A DNA stretch of 64,000 nt from an uncultured Woeseiaceae bacterium. GTDB taxonomy: Bacteria; Pseudomonadota; Gammaproteobacteria; Steroidobacterales; Woeseiaceae. Both the position numbers and the translations under genes were made by a program. Location of the stretch: contig CALZMQ010000015.1 in the NCBI GenBank assembly GCA_945788625.1, positions 62,001 through 126,000 on the forward strand, read 5' to 3'. Position 1 is the stretch's first letter. Each line of letters starts with the position of its first letter. The notes under the pieces were generated by a model that saw only the letters and a list, made by a program, of their open reading frames with translations, did not search any database and was not told the DNA's origin. This document shows, piece by piece, positions 1 to 8,407 of the stretch.

Positions 1-510
1 GGCGCCGGGATTCGCCCCGGGCCGAACGTGAAACAGCTTCTCGACGGTCCTGGCCGATGACCTGAGTTCGACCTCGATGCCTTCGAACACCTCGCCGAAC
101 GAGACGCTCTCAAACGTGGGGATGTCGGTCCGCCATCTGTCAGGATCGTCACCGACAAAGTGGTTCACCCGGGTAATGGCGAGCGTGGTGCCGACTGGCT
201 CGCTGTCTACGTCACCCGCAAAGGATTCTCTCAATACGATACGTTGTGGTCCATCAGCGTACGCGGCCGCGAGCGAGAGGACGAGGTCACCGGAGCGAGT
301 TACGTACACGTCTGCGCCCGGGACAGCGGTGTAATAGCCTACCTCGGCGTTGACCTGTCCCCGGTTCTCGACAAAGGGCATATGAAGCAAAGCGCCCGGC
401 GCTTTGGCTGCCGGGCGCTTTTTGTGATCTATCGCGCTGTTGATATCTGCATTTATTAATGGTGCCACCAGAAACGTGGCACACGCTAACATCGTGAGCA
501 GGCGCTTCAT
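1..510 (-). CDS. SBBP/beta-propeller-type secreted protein, N-terminal part (runs off the left edge)
   Basis: The reading frame starts with ATG at 510 and is open to base 1, giving about 170 residues without a stop. A strong AGGAGGT ribosome site lies five bases upstream of the start. The N-terminus is a signal peptide (MKRLLTMLACATFLVAPLINA), so the protein is exported. After a basic linker comes a block typical of the N-terminal domain that precedes SBBP beta-propeller repeats: FVENRGQVNAEVGYY, then VTRSGDLVLSL, then VNHFVGDDPDRWRTDIPTF, then GIEVELRSS, and a VEKLFHVRPGANP segment. Proteins of this type are cell-surface or secreted and their function is mostly unknown. The propeller repeats themselves would lie outside the window. 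A terminator-like palindrome lies inside the linker codons at 389-423. Confidence 0.75.
   Translation of the reverse strand, partial: MKRLLTMLACATFLVAPLINADINSAIDHKKRPAAKAPGALLHMPFVENRGQVNAEVGYYTAVPGADVYVTRSGDLVLSLAAAYADGPQRIVLRESFAGDVDSEPVGTTLAITRVNHFVGDDPDRWRTDIPTFESVSFGEVFEGIEVELRSSARTVEKLFHVRPGANPGA
389..423 (+). terminator. Terminator-shaped palindrome inside the 5' end of the SBBP gene
   Basis: AAAGCGCCCGGC (389-400) pairs perfectly with GCCGGGCGCTTT (410-421) across a 9-base loop, and the plus strand continues with T bases to 423. The shape is that of a Rho-independent terminator reading rightward. It lies within minus-strand coding sequence, in the linker just after the signal peptide, and there is no plus-strand gene immediately before it. 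It could stop antisense transcription, act as an attenuator for the minus-strand gene, or be a structure tolerated in a low-constraint linker. Confidence 0.4.
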
Positions 511-943
511 GAGGCACCTCCTGTCGACTTGCAAGTTGGGCGCATACCGCGGTTAGTCAGTCAGAGATCGGAGATCACATCAGCACCCGACTAACAGTCC
601 CTTGTTCGACAGAAGGCCAAATTCCGCCTGTGCGCTTCCGCGTCCCTGATTGCTGGAACCGCATCTTTCCACGATGAATAGTCTCCACTTGCGCCAGGCT
701 TGACAATTCGGAGATTCACCTATTAGCGCATGTTTTTGTTTACCCGTGTGGCAGGGCGAATCGGAACCACCTGCGGTGGTTCATCTCACCGCCATAAAAA
801 ATACGCATCCCGAAAACCGACAATTGCCCATTCACCGAATCGGGTGACGCGGTATCATCCGAACTTCCGAACAGGTCCGATTCGTCGCTGGGAATTAATC
901 GGCCGTTCGCTCAATTTTCGCTATTGTTTCAAGAGTTTACCAT
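511..943. promoter_or_regulatory. Intergenic region between divergent genes, with one candidate promoter
   Basis: These 433 bases separate the leftward SBBP gene from the rightward TonB receptor. The best promoter-like element is a perfect TTGACA at 700-705 followed, 15 bases on, by TATTAG at 721-726; the short spacing makes it tentative. It would give a leader of about 200 bases before the receptor start. A short TCACC/GGTGA inverted repeat lies near 833-850. I see no RNA gene, no recognisable riboswitch and no convincing small ORF. Confidence 0.3.
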
Positions 944-3514
944 ATGCTCAGAATCGCCTCTGTCCTCGTGGTGCTGTTCACACTGACTGCACAGCAAGCC
1001 GCTGCGCAGGCTCTCGAACAAATAACAGTGACGGCCCAGAAACGCAGCGAGTCGCTCAAGGACGTTCCTATATCGATAGCTGCGTTTGACGGCGAAAAAA
1101 TGCGCGATGTCGGCATTCAACGGGCCGAGGACCTCGCTGCGTATGTCCCGAATTTCTCTGTCATTCAGGAACCGCTTGGCGACAAAATAAACATTCGTGG
1201 CATTCAGTCGGGCTCGCAGGCAGGTTTCGAGCAATCGGTCGCCACGTTCGTCGACGATATCTATCGTGGTCGCAGCAGTCAGTCGCGTTGGGCATTTCTC
1301 GACATTGAGCGTGTAGAAGTATTGCGCGGGCCGCAACCGACCTTGTTCGGCAAAAATACTGTGGCCGGCGCGCTGAATATCGTAACAGCGAGACCGACGG
1401 ACGAATTCGAGGGTGAGTTGTCCGTCGCTATCCGGCCTGAATTCGACGCGACGGAGACACAGGCCTATTTGTCCGGCCCGTTCAGCGATCGCGTGCGAGG
1501 CCGCTTGACGTTGTTGAGTCACGAACTGGACGAAGGCTGGGTCGAGAACGTCGTGTACCCGGAAGACAACCCGGCAATCAGCGAATTGTTTTCCCGCGGG
1601 TCTCTCGAATGGGACGTCAATGACGACACCGTCATGTTTCTAAAGTATGAAGCCGGGCAATTCGACACGACAGGGCAACCCTGGGTCCTGGTTGAGCACG
1701 GACCGCTGAGCCAGGTCCTGGCGGTCTTCGGGATTGCGGAAGGCAAAGGTTATCGCGCAGCGATGGGCAACAACGGCTTCGCGCCATTCGGGCTCCCCGC
1801 CGATCCTGTCCTCGATCTGGGCTCCAATAGCCTGTTCGACGGTGATACCCAGGAAGCGGTAATCCAGGTCGAACACAGATTTGACACGGGAGCCACACTC
1901 AACGCCGTACTCGGCTACTCATCCTATGACTACGAGCGCTTCGTGGACGTCGATATGAGCCCGCTGCCGTTGATCCGGTTTGACGATACGGAAGACTTCG
2001 AGCAAACCAGCCTTGAACTGCGCCTGGCTTCGGATACGGGCGGCCGGTTCGAGACCATTGGCGGTATCTATTACCAGGACAGCAACCTGTTTGCCGACGG
2101 CCTCACCCAATTCAGTTTGCCCACTGTCGACGTACTACTCAGTGGACTTTGCGCGTCGGTTCCGGGGGCGCCGGCCGCAGTCGTTGTTGGCGATCCGGTG
2201 GCAAGTGCTATCAGCGTTGCAGGCTTGACCGGCGCCACGGCAGCCACCACCAATGCCTGTGCCCAGACAGCGCTAACGCAGGCCCTGATCCCGGCCGGCG
2301 TAATTGGTGCGTCCAGGTACGCGTATCTCGATCAGGACTCCGAATCGCTGGCAGCCTTCGTACAAAGCACCTGGAACGCGACCGAAAATTTTCGCCTGAC
2401 CGTCGGGTTCCGCTATACGACCGAGGAAAAGAGCGCCGATCAGAGCGCATTTGCGACGGGCTACACCGCTCGAGATACGCTACCGCTCGCCGATCAAAGT
2501 CCGGCTAATCCGCGAGCCCTCGCGGCGTTCCTGATTGGCGAGTTCACACCGCATGTTTTTTCGCCCGCCGACCCGGGTATGTCGCGCGAAGAAAACAGCC
2601 TGACCTGGTCGTTCAATGCGCAGTGGGACTTTGGCGACAATGCCACGCTGTATGGCTCGGCAAGCACCGGGTTCAAGGCGGGCGGCTTCAATTCTTTCTA
2701 CCTGGGGCTGCCGCAGGGAGCCGGCGCAGCATCGGACGACGTCGCATTCGAAGATGAACAGGTTTTGTCGATTGAACTCGGCGCCAAGACGGAACTGCTC
2801 GATGGTAAGGCCGAGCTGAACATTGCGGCCTTTCACACAAGCTACGACGATTTGCAGGTATCCGTATTCAGCGGAAACACGACCTTTGTCGTGCAGAATG
2901 CCGCCAAAGCGACGGCACGCGGCATCGAACTGGACGGCCGTTGGCGGCCTGTCGACAACCTGACCTTTCGCGCCGGTTTCGGATGGCTGGATTTCTCCTA
3001 CGACTCCTTTGCGAATCAGGGTTGCGTGGCGGAACAGTTCCTGGATTTTCGCGAAGCGGCGTTTCAGTCCGCGATTGCTGCGGGCAATCCGGCAGGGGCC
3101 GGCATCGCGTCATTGGCCGTGAACAATCAGTCCTGTGCCATGGCGGGCGTCAATGACCTGAAAGGCCGGCCGAGCGCACATTCGCCCGACTGGACGGCAT
3201 CGTTGAACGCCGAGCATCAGGTTGTGCTGGGTCGCTACGAGCTTGCGAGCACGCTCGACATTAACTTCAGCGACGACGTTTATCGCCAGGACGATCTCGA
3301 TCCTGTATCGCTGCAGGAGGCGTACGCCAAGATAAATGCAACGATCGCGATCGGCCCGGAGCTCGGCAATTGGGACATCGCCTTGTTGGGAATCAACCTG
3401 GCAGACGAAGAAACCGTCTCGTATGTCAATGATACGCCGCTATTCAATGGCGCGCGCCAGGCGCGCATGGATCAACCTCGAACGGTCAGTATTCGCGGCC
3501 GATTGCGTTTCTAG
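944..3514 (+). CDS. TonB-dependent outer-membrane receptor
   Basis: This 856-residue protein is an energy-coupled outer-membrane transporter. It has a signal peptide (about residues 1-22), a TonB-box-like segment (ITVTAQKR), a plug domain with INIRGIQSGSQ and VEVLRGPQPTLFGKNTVAGALNIVT, and a long beta-barrel ending in a terminal phenylalanine (RGRLRF), the usual outer-membrane insertion signal. The plug style matches the large group of iron-complex/uncharacterised receptors common in sphingomonads, caulobacters and marine gammaproteobacteria, so the substrate cannot be named. The ATG at 944 is chosen because the signal peptide starts there. No partner enzyme is adjacent. The stop codon shares the palindrome CTAG with the stop of the convergent STAS-like gene. 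Confidence 0.9.
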   Translation: MLRIASVLVVLFTLTAQQAAAQALEQITVTAQKRSESLKDVPISIAAFDGEKMRDVGIQRAEDLAAYVPNFSVIQEPLGDKINIRGIQSGSQAGFEQSVATFVDDIYRGRSSQSRWAFLDIERVEVLRGPQPTLFGKNTVAGALNIVTARPTDEFEGELSVAIRPEFDATETQAYLSGPFSDRVRGRLTLLSHELDEGWVENVVYPEDNPAISELFSRGSLEWDVNDDTVMFLKYEAGQFDTTGQPWVLVEHGPLSQVLAVFGIAEGKGYRAAMGNNGFAPFGLPADPVLDLGSNSLFDGDTQEAVIQVEHRFDTGATLNAVLGYSSYDYERFVDVDMSPLPLIRFDDTEDFEQTSLELRLASDTGGRFETIGGIYYQDSNLFADGLTQFSLPTVDVLLSGLCASVPGAPAAVVVGDPVASAISVAGLTGATAATTNACAQTALTQALIPAGVIGASRYAYLDQDSESLAAFVQSTWNATENFRLTVGFRYTTEEKSADQSAFATGYTARDTLPLADQSPANPRALAAFLIGEFTPHVFSPADPGMSREENSLTWSFNAQWDFGDNATLYGSASTGFKAGGFNSFYLGLPQGAGAASDDVAFEDEQVLSIELGAKTELLDGKAELNIAAFHTSYDDLQVSVFSGNTTFVVQNAAKATARGIELDGRWRPVDNLTFRAGFGWLDFSYDSFANQGCVAEQFLDFREAAFQSAIAAGNPAGAGIASLAVNNQSCAMAGVNDLKGRPSAHSPDWTASLNAEHQVVLGRYELASTLDINFSDDVYRQDDLDPVSLQEAYAKINATIAIGPELGNWDIALLGINLADEETVSYVNDTPLFNGARQARMDQPRTVSIRGRLRF

Positions 3515-3891
3515 TCGCGCGGGCGCGAGGTCAGCCACTCCAGCGCATCGTCTGCGGTGTGAAATACCCTGGCAGTCCAGCCGCTGGTCTCGCTATAGAC
3601 CTCCGCCATACGCATCATGCCGTAATGCAGGCCCTCGTCTGCGACAATCGCCATGCGAGAGCCGAAGCGACTTGACACGCTGGCGAGATAATTCGCCATA
3701 TAGCGAACGTCTTCAGGCGATCGTTTCGATAGTGACGACGATTTGGTCACGTCCATCATGACCAATACATCCGGGGGGCAGTGTTCGTCGGCGAGCGCCG
3801 CATCGAGTGTCTGCTCAATATCCTGCATACTGTATTCGCCGGCCAGATTCATTCGAATTATCTGCCCGTCTATTTCATAACCTGCCGGCAA
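3511..3891 (-). CDS. STAS/SpoIIAA-like small cytoplasmic protein
   Basis: The 126-residue protein has no signal peptide or membrane segment. It begins YEIDGQIIRMNLAGEYSMQDI and continues with a strand-helix alternation (DVLVMMDVTKSSSL, then SSRFGSRMAIVADEGLHYGMM, then ARVFHTADDALEWL). This resembles SpoIIAA/STAS-like domains, which often act in regulatory switching or membrane association. The start is a TTG at 3891, supported by a GAGGG ribosome site seven bases upstream and by the fact that the conserved first strand lies before the first ATG. It is convergent with the receptor gene, overlapping by four bases. The family call rests on overall pattern, and the role is unknown. Confidence 0.6.
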   Translation of the reverse strand: MPAGYEIDGQIIRMNLAGEYSMQDIEQTLDAALADEHCPPDVLVMMDVTKSSSLSKRSPEDVRYMANYLASVSSRFGSRMAIVADEGLHYGMMRMAEVYSETSGWTARVFHTADDALEWLTSRPRD

Positions 3892-4162
3892 TGCTTTGCC
3901 CTCTGTTCGCGGTGGTCAATTTGCTGGGTTGTTCAGTGTACATCGGACAACCTGCAACAACTCCTGAATATCGGCTGGTTTTTGCACCAATACCGCGCCG
4001 GAGTCATTCAGGCCACGGTTTGCGCCTGCGTTTTCGACTTGGCCCGGCACATTCGACCACCAGATCGACCTGGGTCCATCGACGTCCTTGCCAGTCGCCG
4101 CCCCGTTTGCTCCGACGCTTCGATTTCACATAGACTGAATTTAAACGACCGCGAATGGACCT

Positions 4163-5953
4163 ATGTCGACTACTCCCGAGATCAATGACAACGACGAGAC
4201 AGACTGGCGCGCGGCACTCCTGAGCCGGGTCGGCATTGTCGTGGTTGTGCTGCTGGCACTGGGCGGCGCTGCGGCAGTTATCAGCGCCAATAGGTCAGAC
4301 GCATTGCGGGCACTCGGTCTCGCGTTGATGATGTCATCTGCCATTCTCTTCGCCATACTGTCGATTCGGCGGCTATCGACGCGAATCAAATCGATCGTAA
4401 TTGTAGCTACCCTCGGTGCGGGAAGCGTTGCATCTTACACAATCGTCGGCTATCTTCCGGGCGGCACTGTCACCGCGGCTTTCGTCCTGATTCTTGCCGC
4501 ACTCCTGATCGGTCGCAAGACATTTATCGCCGTATTGGTGGCGTATACCTTACTGGTCATCACGTTGACGGTTCTTGTTGCAACCGATACCTGGCAGGGC
4601 CCCAATCTTGTCAGTATTGACCCTGGTGATCCGACGAACTGGGTCCGGACGAGTCTAATGTCAGTAATCCTTTGGACCAGCCTCAGTTTTTCGGTGTTGT
4701 TCGTTGTCGACACCGTCGAAGAGAACCTGGCCCGACGCCGGGCCGCACTTGACAACCTGCGGGAGGAAGTCAGGGAACGACAGGCTGCCGAGAGTGCGCA
4801 GCGCGAAGCTGAAGAGGTGGCCAACCAGGCGCAAAAAATGGAAGCGGTCGGGCAACTCGCAGCGGGTATTGCGCACGATTTCAATAACGCCCTGCTGGTT
4901 ATCCGCGGATGGAACGAGATACGTGGCTTTTCCGACGCGAACGATGAGCAGCGCCATGCAACGGCGGCCGTCGACCAGGCCGTTGAAGATACAGCCCAGT
5001 TATCCCGTCAAATACTGACCTTTGCGCGCAAGGACACACGTGCACCAAAGTACCTGTATCTTGGCCGATTTGTAGAAGGGGCGATGAGATCGTTGCAGCG
5101 CGTCGCCGGCTCGAATATCAAAGTGAAATTCGACGTGGAGGCAGACGCGCTCGTCCATGTTGACGAGTCACAAATACAGCAATTGATTCTGAATCTCGTC
5201 ATTAATGCGCGTGACGCCATCGACGGTGATGGCAATATCCGAATATCGGTCGGGCCTGCCGCGGCGGACGACGTGACGACGTTCTCAGCCGAGACCGACC
5301 AGTGGGTGGTTCTCCAGGTCGAAGACGATGGCCCGGGAATCGACGAGGAAATGCAGCCGCACGTTTTTGTGCCGTTTTTTACGACCAAGGCGAGGGACAA
5401 GGGTACCGGGCTGGGGCTGTCGACAGTGCATGGCATCGTTCAGCAAAGTAACGGGCACATCCGTCTGCAAAGCCGTCCGGGCCGCACGTTGTTCTCGATT
5501 TTCTTGCCATCCGCAAATACGGAGCAATTCGAGGACACCGATTCGTATGAATTGTCCGAAACCATCGAGATCAACTTGCGGATACTGGTGATCGAAAACG
5601 ATCCGCTGGCGCGCGAAATGATTGTCGCGGCGATAAAGCGCGCTGGCAATGAAACCGTCGAATGCGATAACGGCGATGCCGTGCTGTCGATTCTGAAAGA
5701 TGACGAAACACCGTACGATGTTTTGTGCCTGGACGCCGTATTCCCTGGTGCGCCGCTCGTCGATGTCATTGAGGCATTTGAGCGACACTCGCCGGATGCG
5801 AAGGTGCTGGTCTGCTCGGGGTACGTCAAGGAGGAACTTGCTATCCGGAAACTGGAATCAAGCGAATACGCATACCTCGCCAAACCGTTTACCGGAAATC
5901 GGTTGATCCGGAAAATTCACAAGATAACGGGCGGGACCACGCAGTCAGGGTGA
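4163..5953 (+). CDS. Membrane-bound hybrid sensor histidine kinase
   Basis: This 596-residue kinase has an N-terminal block of about six hydrophobic segments (residues 22-182), a short coiled coil (185-222), and a phospho-acceptor motif GIAHDFNN with His238. The ATPase domain carries the N box (LNLVINARDAIDG), the G1 box (EDDGPGIDEEM) and the F/G2 region (FFTTKARDKGTGLGLST). A C-terminal receiver domain has Asp524 as the likely phosphorylation site and Lys574 as the conserved lysine. There is no periplasmic sensor domain beyond the short loops, so it probably senses within the membrane. The output is unknown because no DNA-binding regulator is adjacent. The ribosome site is weak, and ATG 4163 is the first start before the hydrophobic block. 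A fragment of a TauE-like gene begins 17 bases after its stop, on the other strand. Confidence 0.88.
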   Translation: MSTTPEINDNDETDWRAALLSRVGIVVVVLLALGGAAAVISANRSDALRALGLALMMSSAILFAILSIRRLSTRIKSIVIVATLGAGSVASYTIVGYLPGGTVTAAFVLILAALLIGRKTFIAVLVAYTLLVITLTVLVATDTWQGPNLVSIDPGDPTNWVRTSLMSVILWTSLSFSVLFVVDTVEENLARRRAALDNLREEVRERQAAESAQREAEEVANQAQKMEAVGQLAAGIAHDFNNALLVIRGWNEIRGFSDANDEQRHATAAVDQAVEDTAQLSRQILTFARKDTRAPKYLYLGRFVEGAMRSLQRVAGSNIKVKFDVEADALVHVDESQIQQLILNLVINARDAIDGDGNIRISVGPAAADDVTTFSAETDQWVVLQVEDDGPGIDEEMQPHVFVPFFTTKARDKGTGLGLSTVHGIVQQSNGHIRLQSRPGRTLFSIFLPSANTEQFEDTDSYELSETIEINLRILVIENDPLAREMIVAAIKRAGNETVECDNGDAVLSILKDDETPYDVLCLDAVFPGAPLVDVIEAFERHSPDAKVLVCSGYVKEELAIRKLESSEYAYLAKPFTGNRLIRKIHKITGGTTQSG

Positions 5954-5970
5954 GACGGGTATCGTTCGTC

Positions 5971-6065
5971 CTAAACCCCGAGCCTCTTTCCAGCCACGGT
6001 CATCATGGCAATAGCGAGCAGGACGAACAACACCGCTATGGCGCGGCGCATCACGTGCGGGGTGC
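5971..6065 (-). pseudogene. Truncated 3' end of a TauE/SafE permease gene
   Basis: This stretch aligns without gaps to bases 11287-11381, the last 31 or so codons and stop of the intact TauE-like gene. Over the 30 codons from the shared Pro-His-Val onward, nine codons differ. Eight changes are synonymous and one is Ser to Thr. The translated tail is PHVMRRAIAVLFVLLAIAMM, then TVAGKRLGV and stop. Upstream of this piece the similarity vanishes and no start codon or membrane segments follow, so it is a remnant. The excess of synonymous changes shows that the copy diverged while still coding and was truncated later. The region from 6066 to the next start holds only a weak TATAGT-type element near 6213. 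Confidence 0.85.
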
Positions 6066-6341
6066 CCCTTCACAATCTCATGTGTCCGGAGCTATCTTTA
6101 CGCTACGCGTCGAGTGGCTTACAAACAGTTGCGTGGTTTCAGGCATCAGGTCATCATCTGGTGTGAGCATCGGGTGACCATGTTGTGCCAAGGTCGAAAA
6201 CCCAACCCCGTATATAGTATAGTTCACCCATATAAGATGAGAGCAGGCGCCGGCGAAATCTTAAACTTAGCCAAATCATGCCTTTCGAGGCGACATTTGA
6301 ATCGCGACATTTGCGAGGCAACAGTGCCCCGGACCTACAAG

Positions 6342-8393
6342 ATGCGGCCGCTCGGCATCTACCGCGGCAGTACCTGGCTTGCAGATTTCCTGATCATGAC
6401 AGTCATATTGCTGGTGCTCGATTCCAGCGTGCTCGCCGCCAGTCCGGAAGATCAGGAGATCCAGAGCCTCGCGCAGCTATCGTTCGAAGAGTTACTCAAG
6501 CTCCCGATCAAGTCCGTTTCGCACTTTCTCGAAACACCGTTGGACGTCGCCTCGACGGTGACGGTCATTCCCAGGAGCAGTTGGGAAGAAAGGGGTGCGC
6601 GCAGGTTGTCCGATGCGTTCGCGCACCTGCCGGCGATAATGTCGATGCCGAACTTTGTCGGATCTTACGCCACCCGTATCAGGGGATTTGCGCAAGCCGA
6701 TGCACGCGGTGTGGTCACGTTGTGGGACGGCGTTTCGATCAACAGCTACAATTTGGCAACGGCGGATCTAAACCGCCCGAATATTCAACTCGCAACCCTT
6801 GATAGCATTGAAGTGATTCGCGGTCCGGGATCCGTCCACTACGGAACAGACGCCTTCCACGGAGTCATCTCACTCAATGCCTTCGAATCCGAAACCGATG
6901 TCAATCGAATATCCGCCCGCGCTGCATCGAACGGATTCTATAGCGCTTCCTACACCGGCAGTACCGCGATCGGTGCTGGCTGGCGCCTGAATGCATCGAT
7001 CGCGACCGGCGGTCAGCCTGACCAGGATTTCGCGTACCAATTCACCGACCCAGGCACTGGTGGTCCGGCCAGCAGCGATCGCGCCTACGAGTACCGCTCG
7101 AATACGGCCGTTCTAAAACTGGTCTCCGATCAGGACAGAGCGCTGTCTTACCGGTTCGGGCTTTACTATGACGGTATCGACCAGGATGAATTCCATGGTC
7201 AGGGAGGGCAGGGGTTCCTGCCGCAAAACGATGTCGGCAGTGTCGACTCGAAAATTGCCATGGCAACCTTAACTGCCACATACAGTCTCAGCGCGGACAG
7301 CAGCATCTCGCTTCACGCCAATCGTTGGGATCAGACGCATTTCTTCGAATTGCCGGTTACAGCGGCACGCAATCTGGAAGTCGATGCCGATGAGTACCAC
7401 AGCGAGGTCAAGTTCGTTTACCGAAACGAGGCATTGTCCGCGGGCACACAATTTTCGGCTGAATCCGGCATTCGCGTAGACGATGTCCGAAATGCCCGGC
7501 GCAGGATATTTGACACCATGACGACCTTTGTGGATAGCGCGGAGCCGTTCAGCGGGCAAGACCGATCTGTCAGGTTCCTGGCACTCGCGGGCCGGACCGA
7601 TCTCGAAGATCAGCAATGGATTTTGCACTACGGTTTTCGCCTCGACGACTATGACGGGTTCGGGGCGCAGTTCACACCTCGATTTGGTGTTGTGCGCAAG
7701 GTAAACGAGACGTCAGCAGTCAAACTACTCTATGGCAATGCGTTCCGCGCACCCAGCGCCGTCGAGGTGAGCGGAAACGCGTTTATCGCCGGAAATCCGA
7801 ACCTCGAACCGGAGACATTAGATTCGATTGAACTCGTCTTCCTGCGACAAACCGAGAACTCGAGATTCGAGGCAGTTGCCTTCGTGAGCAAATGGCGGGA
7901 CGCGATTAGTGCCACCGATATCGACAACGACGGATCCGACGACATGTATGTAAATCTCTCCGAAAACGATAGCTATGGAATCGAGATCACGTATCACCTT
8001 CGCCAGAAAAATTTGCTCGTCGAGACCAGCGGCTCATATGTGCGGAGCAAGAGCGACACGCCGGACACCGGTTTCGACGCATTCGCGGAGTACATCGTCA
8101 ATCTCGGCATCGGCTACGAATTTGCGAACGATTGGGTGCTTTACGTCAATAATCGGGCGCACTTGCACGCCGACGCCGGGCCCAAGCGACGGACCATCGA
8201 GCCAGCAGCGCTGAAAGACTACTGGCGCACCGACGTCAACCTGGCCAAGAGACTCAAAGGTGGTTGGAATGCGTTTGCCAATGTGCGCAATATCTTCAAT
8301 CGTGAAAATTTCCTGCCATCACTCGTCAACACGGAAGGGGGTGTACAGGATGAGGAATTTAGCATTGACATCGGGCTGTCGTCCTCGTTCTGA
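6342..8393 (+). CDS. TonB-dependent outer-membrane receptor (partnered with the YfiR kinase)
   Basis: This receptor of about 683 residues has an N-terminal export signal (hydrophobic run FLIMTVILLVLDSSVLAA), then LAQLSFEELLKLPIKSV and a plug with ASTVTVIPRSSW, ATRIRGFAQADARGVVTLWDG and LDSIEVIRGPGSVHYGTDAFHGVISL. A barrel follows, ending in SSSF. It is smaller than the other two receptors and resembles cobalamin/siderophore-type receptors; the ligand is unknown. Start choice is open: ATG 6342 fits the signal peptide, but GTG 6324 is in frame and has a GAGG five bases upstream. The frame stays open to 6114. It is tail-to-tail, 14 bases apart, with a YfiR-domain kinase. TonB-receptor/YfiR pairings recur in proteobacteria, which suggests a joint sensing role. 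Confidence 0.88.
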   Translation: MRPLGIYRGSTWLADFLIMTVILLVLDSSVLAASPEDQEIQSLAQLSFEELLKLPIKSVSHFLETPLDVASTVTVIPRSSWEERGARRLSDAFAHLPAIMSMPNFVGSYATRIRGFAQADARGVVTLWDGVSINSYNLATADLNRPNIQLATLDSIEVIRGPGSVHYGTDAFHGVISLNAFESETDVNRISARAASNGFYSASYTGSTAIGAGWRLNASIATGGQPDQDFAYQFTDPGTGGPASSDRAYEYRSNTAVLKLVSDQDRALSYRFGLYYDGIDQDEFHGQGGQGFLPQNDVGSVDSKIAMATLTATYSLSADSSISLHANRWDQTHFFELPVTAARNLEVDADEYHSEVKFVYRNEALSAGTQFSAESGIRVDDVRNARRRIFDTMTTFVDSAEPFSGQDRSVRFLALAGRTDLEDQQWILHYGFRLDDYDGFGAQFTPRFGVVRKVNETSAVKLLYGNAFRAPSAVEVSGNAFIAGNPNLEPETLDSIELVFLRQTENSRFEAVAFVSKWRDAISATDIDNDGSDDMYVNLSENDSYGIEITYHLRQKNLLVETSGSYVRSKSDTPDTGFDAFAEYIVNLGIGYEFANDWVLYVNNRAHLHADAGPKRRTIEPAALKDYWRTDVNLAKRLKGGWNAFANVRNIFNRENFLPSLVNTEGGVQDEEFSIDIGLSSSF

Positions 8394-8407
8394 CCGAGCA
8401 CGCGAGA

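Noticed and set aside
730..1089. 119-residue plus-strand frame upstream of the first TonB receptor
   Set aside because: No ribosome site, overlaps the signal peptide region of the receptor in another frame, and composition is unlike a protein.
5862..5874. GAATACGCATA, similar to the LacI-type operator core
   Set aside because: It lies inside the kinase coding sequence, lacks the central ACGT, and is near no glucan gene.
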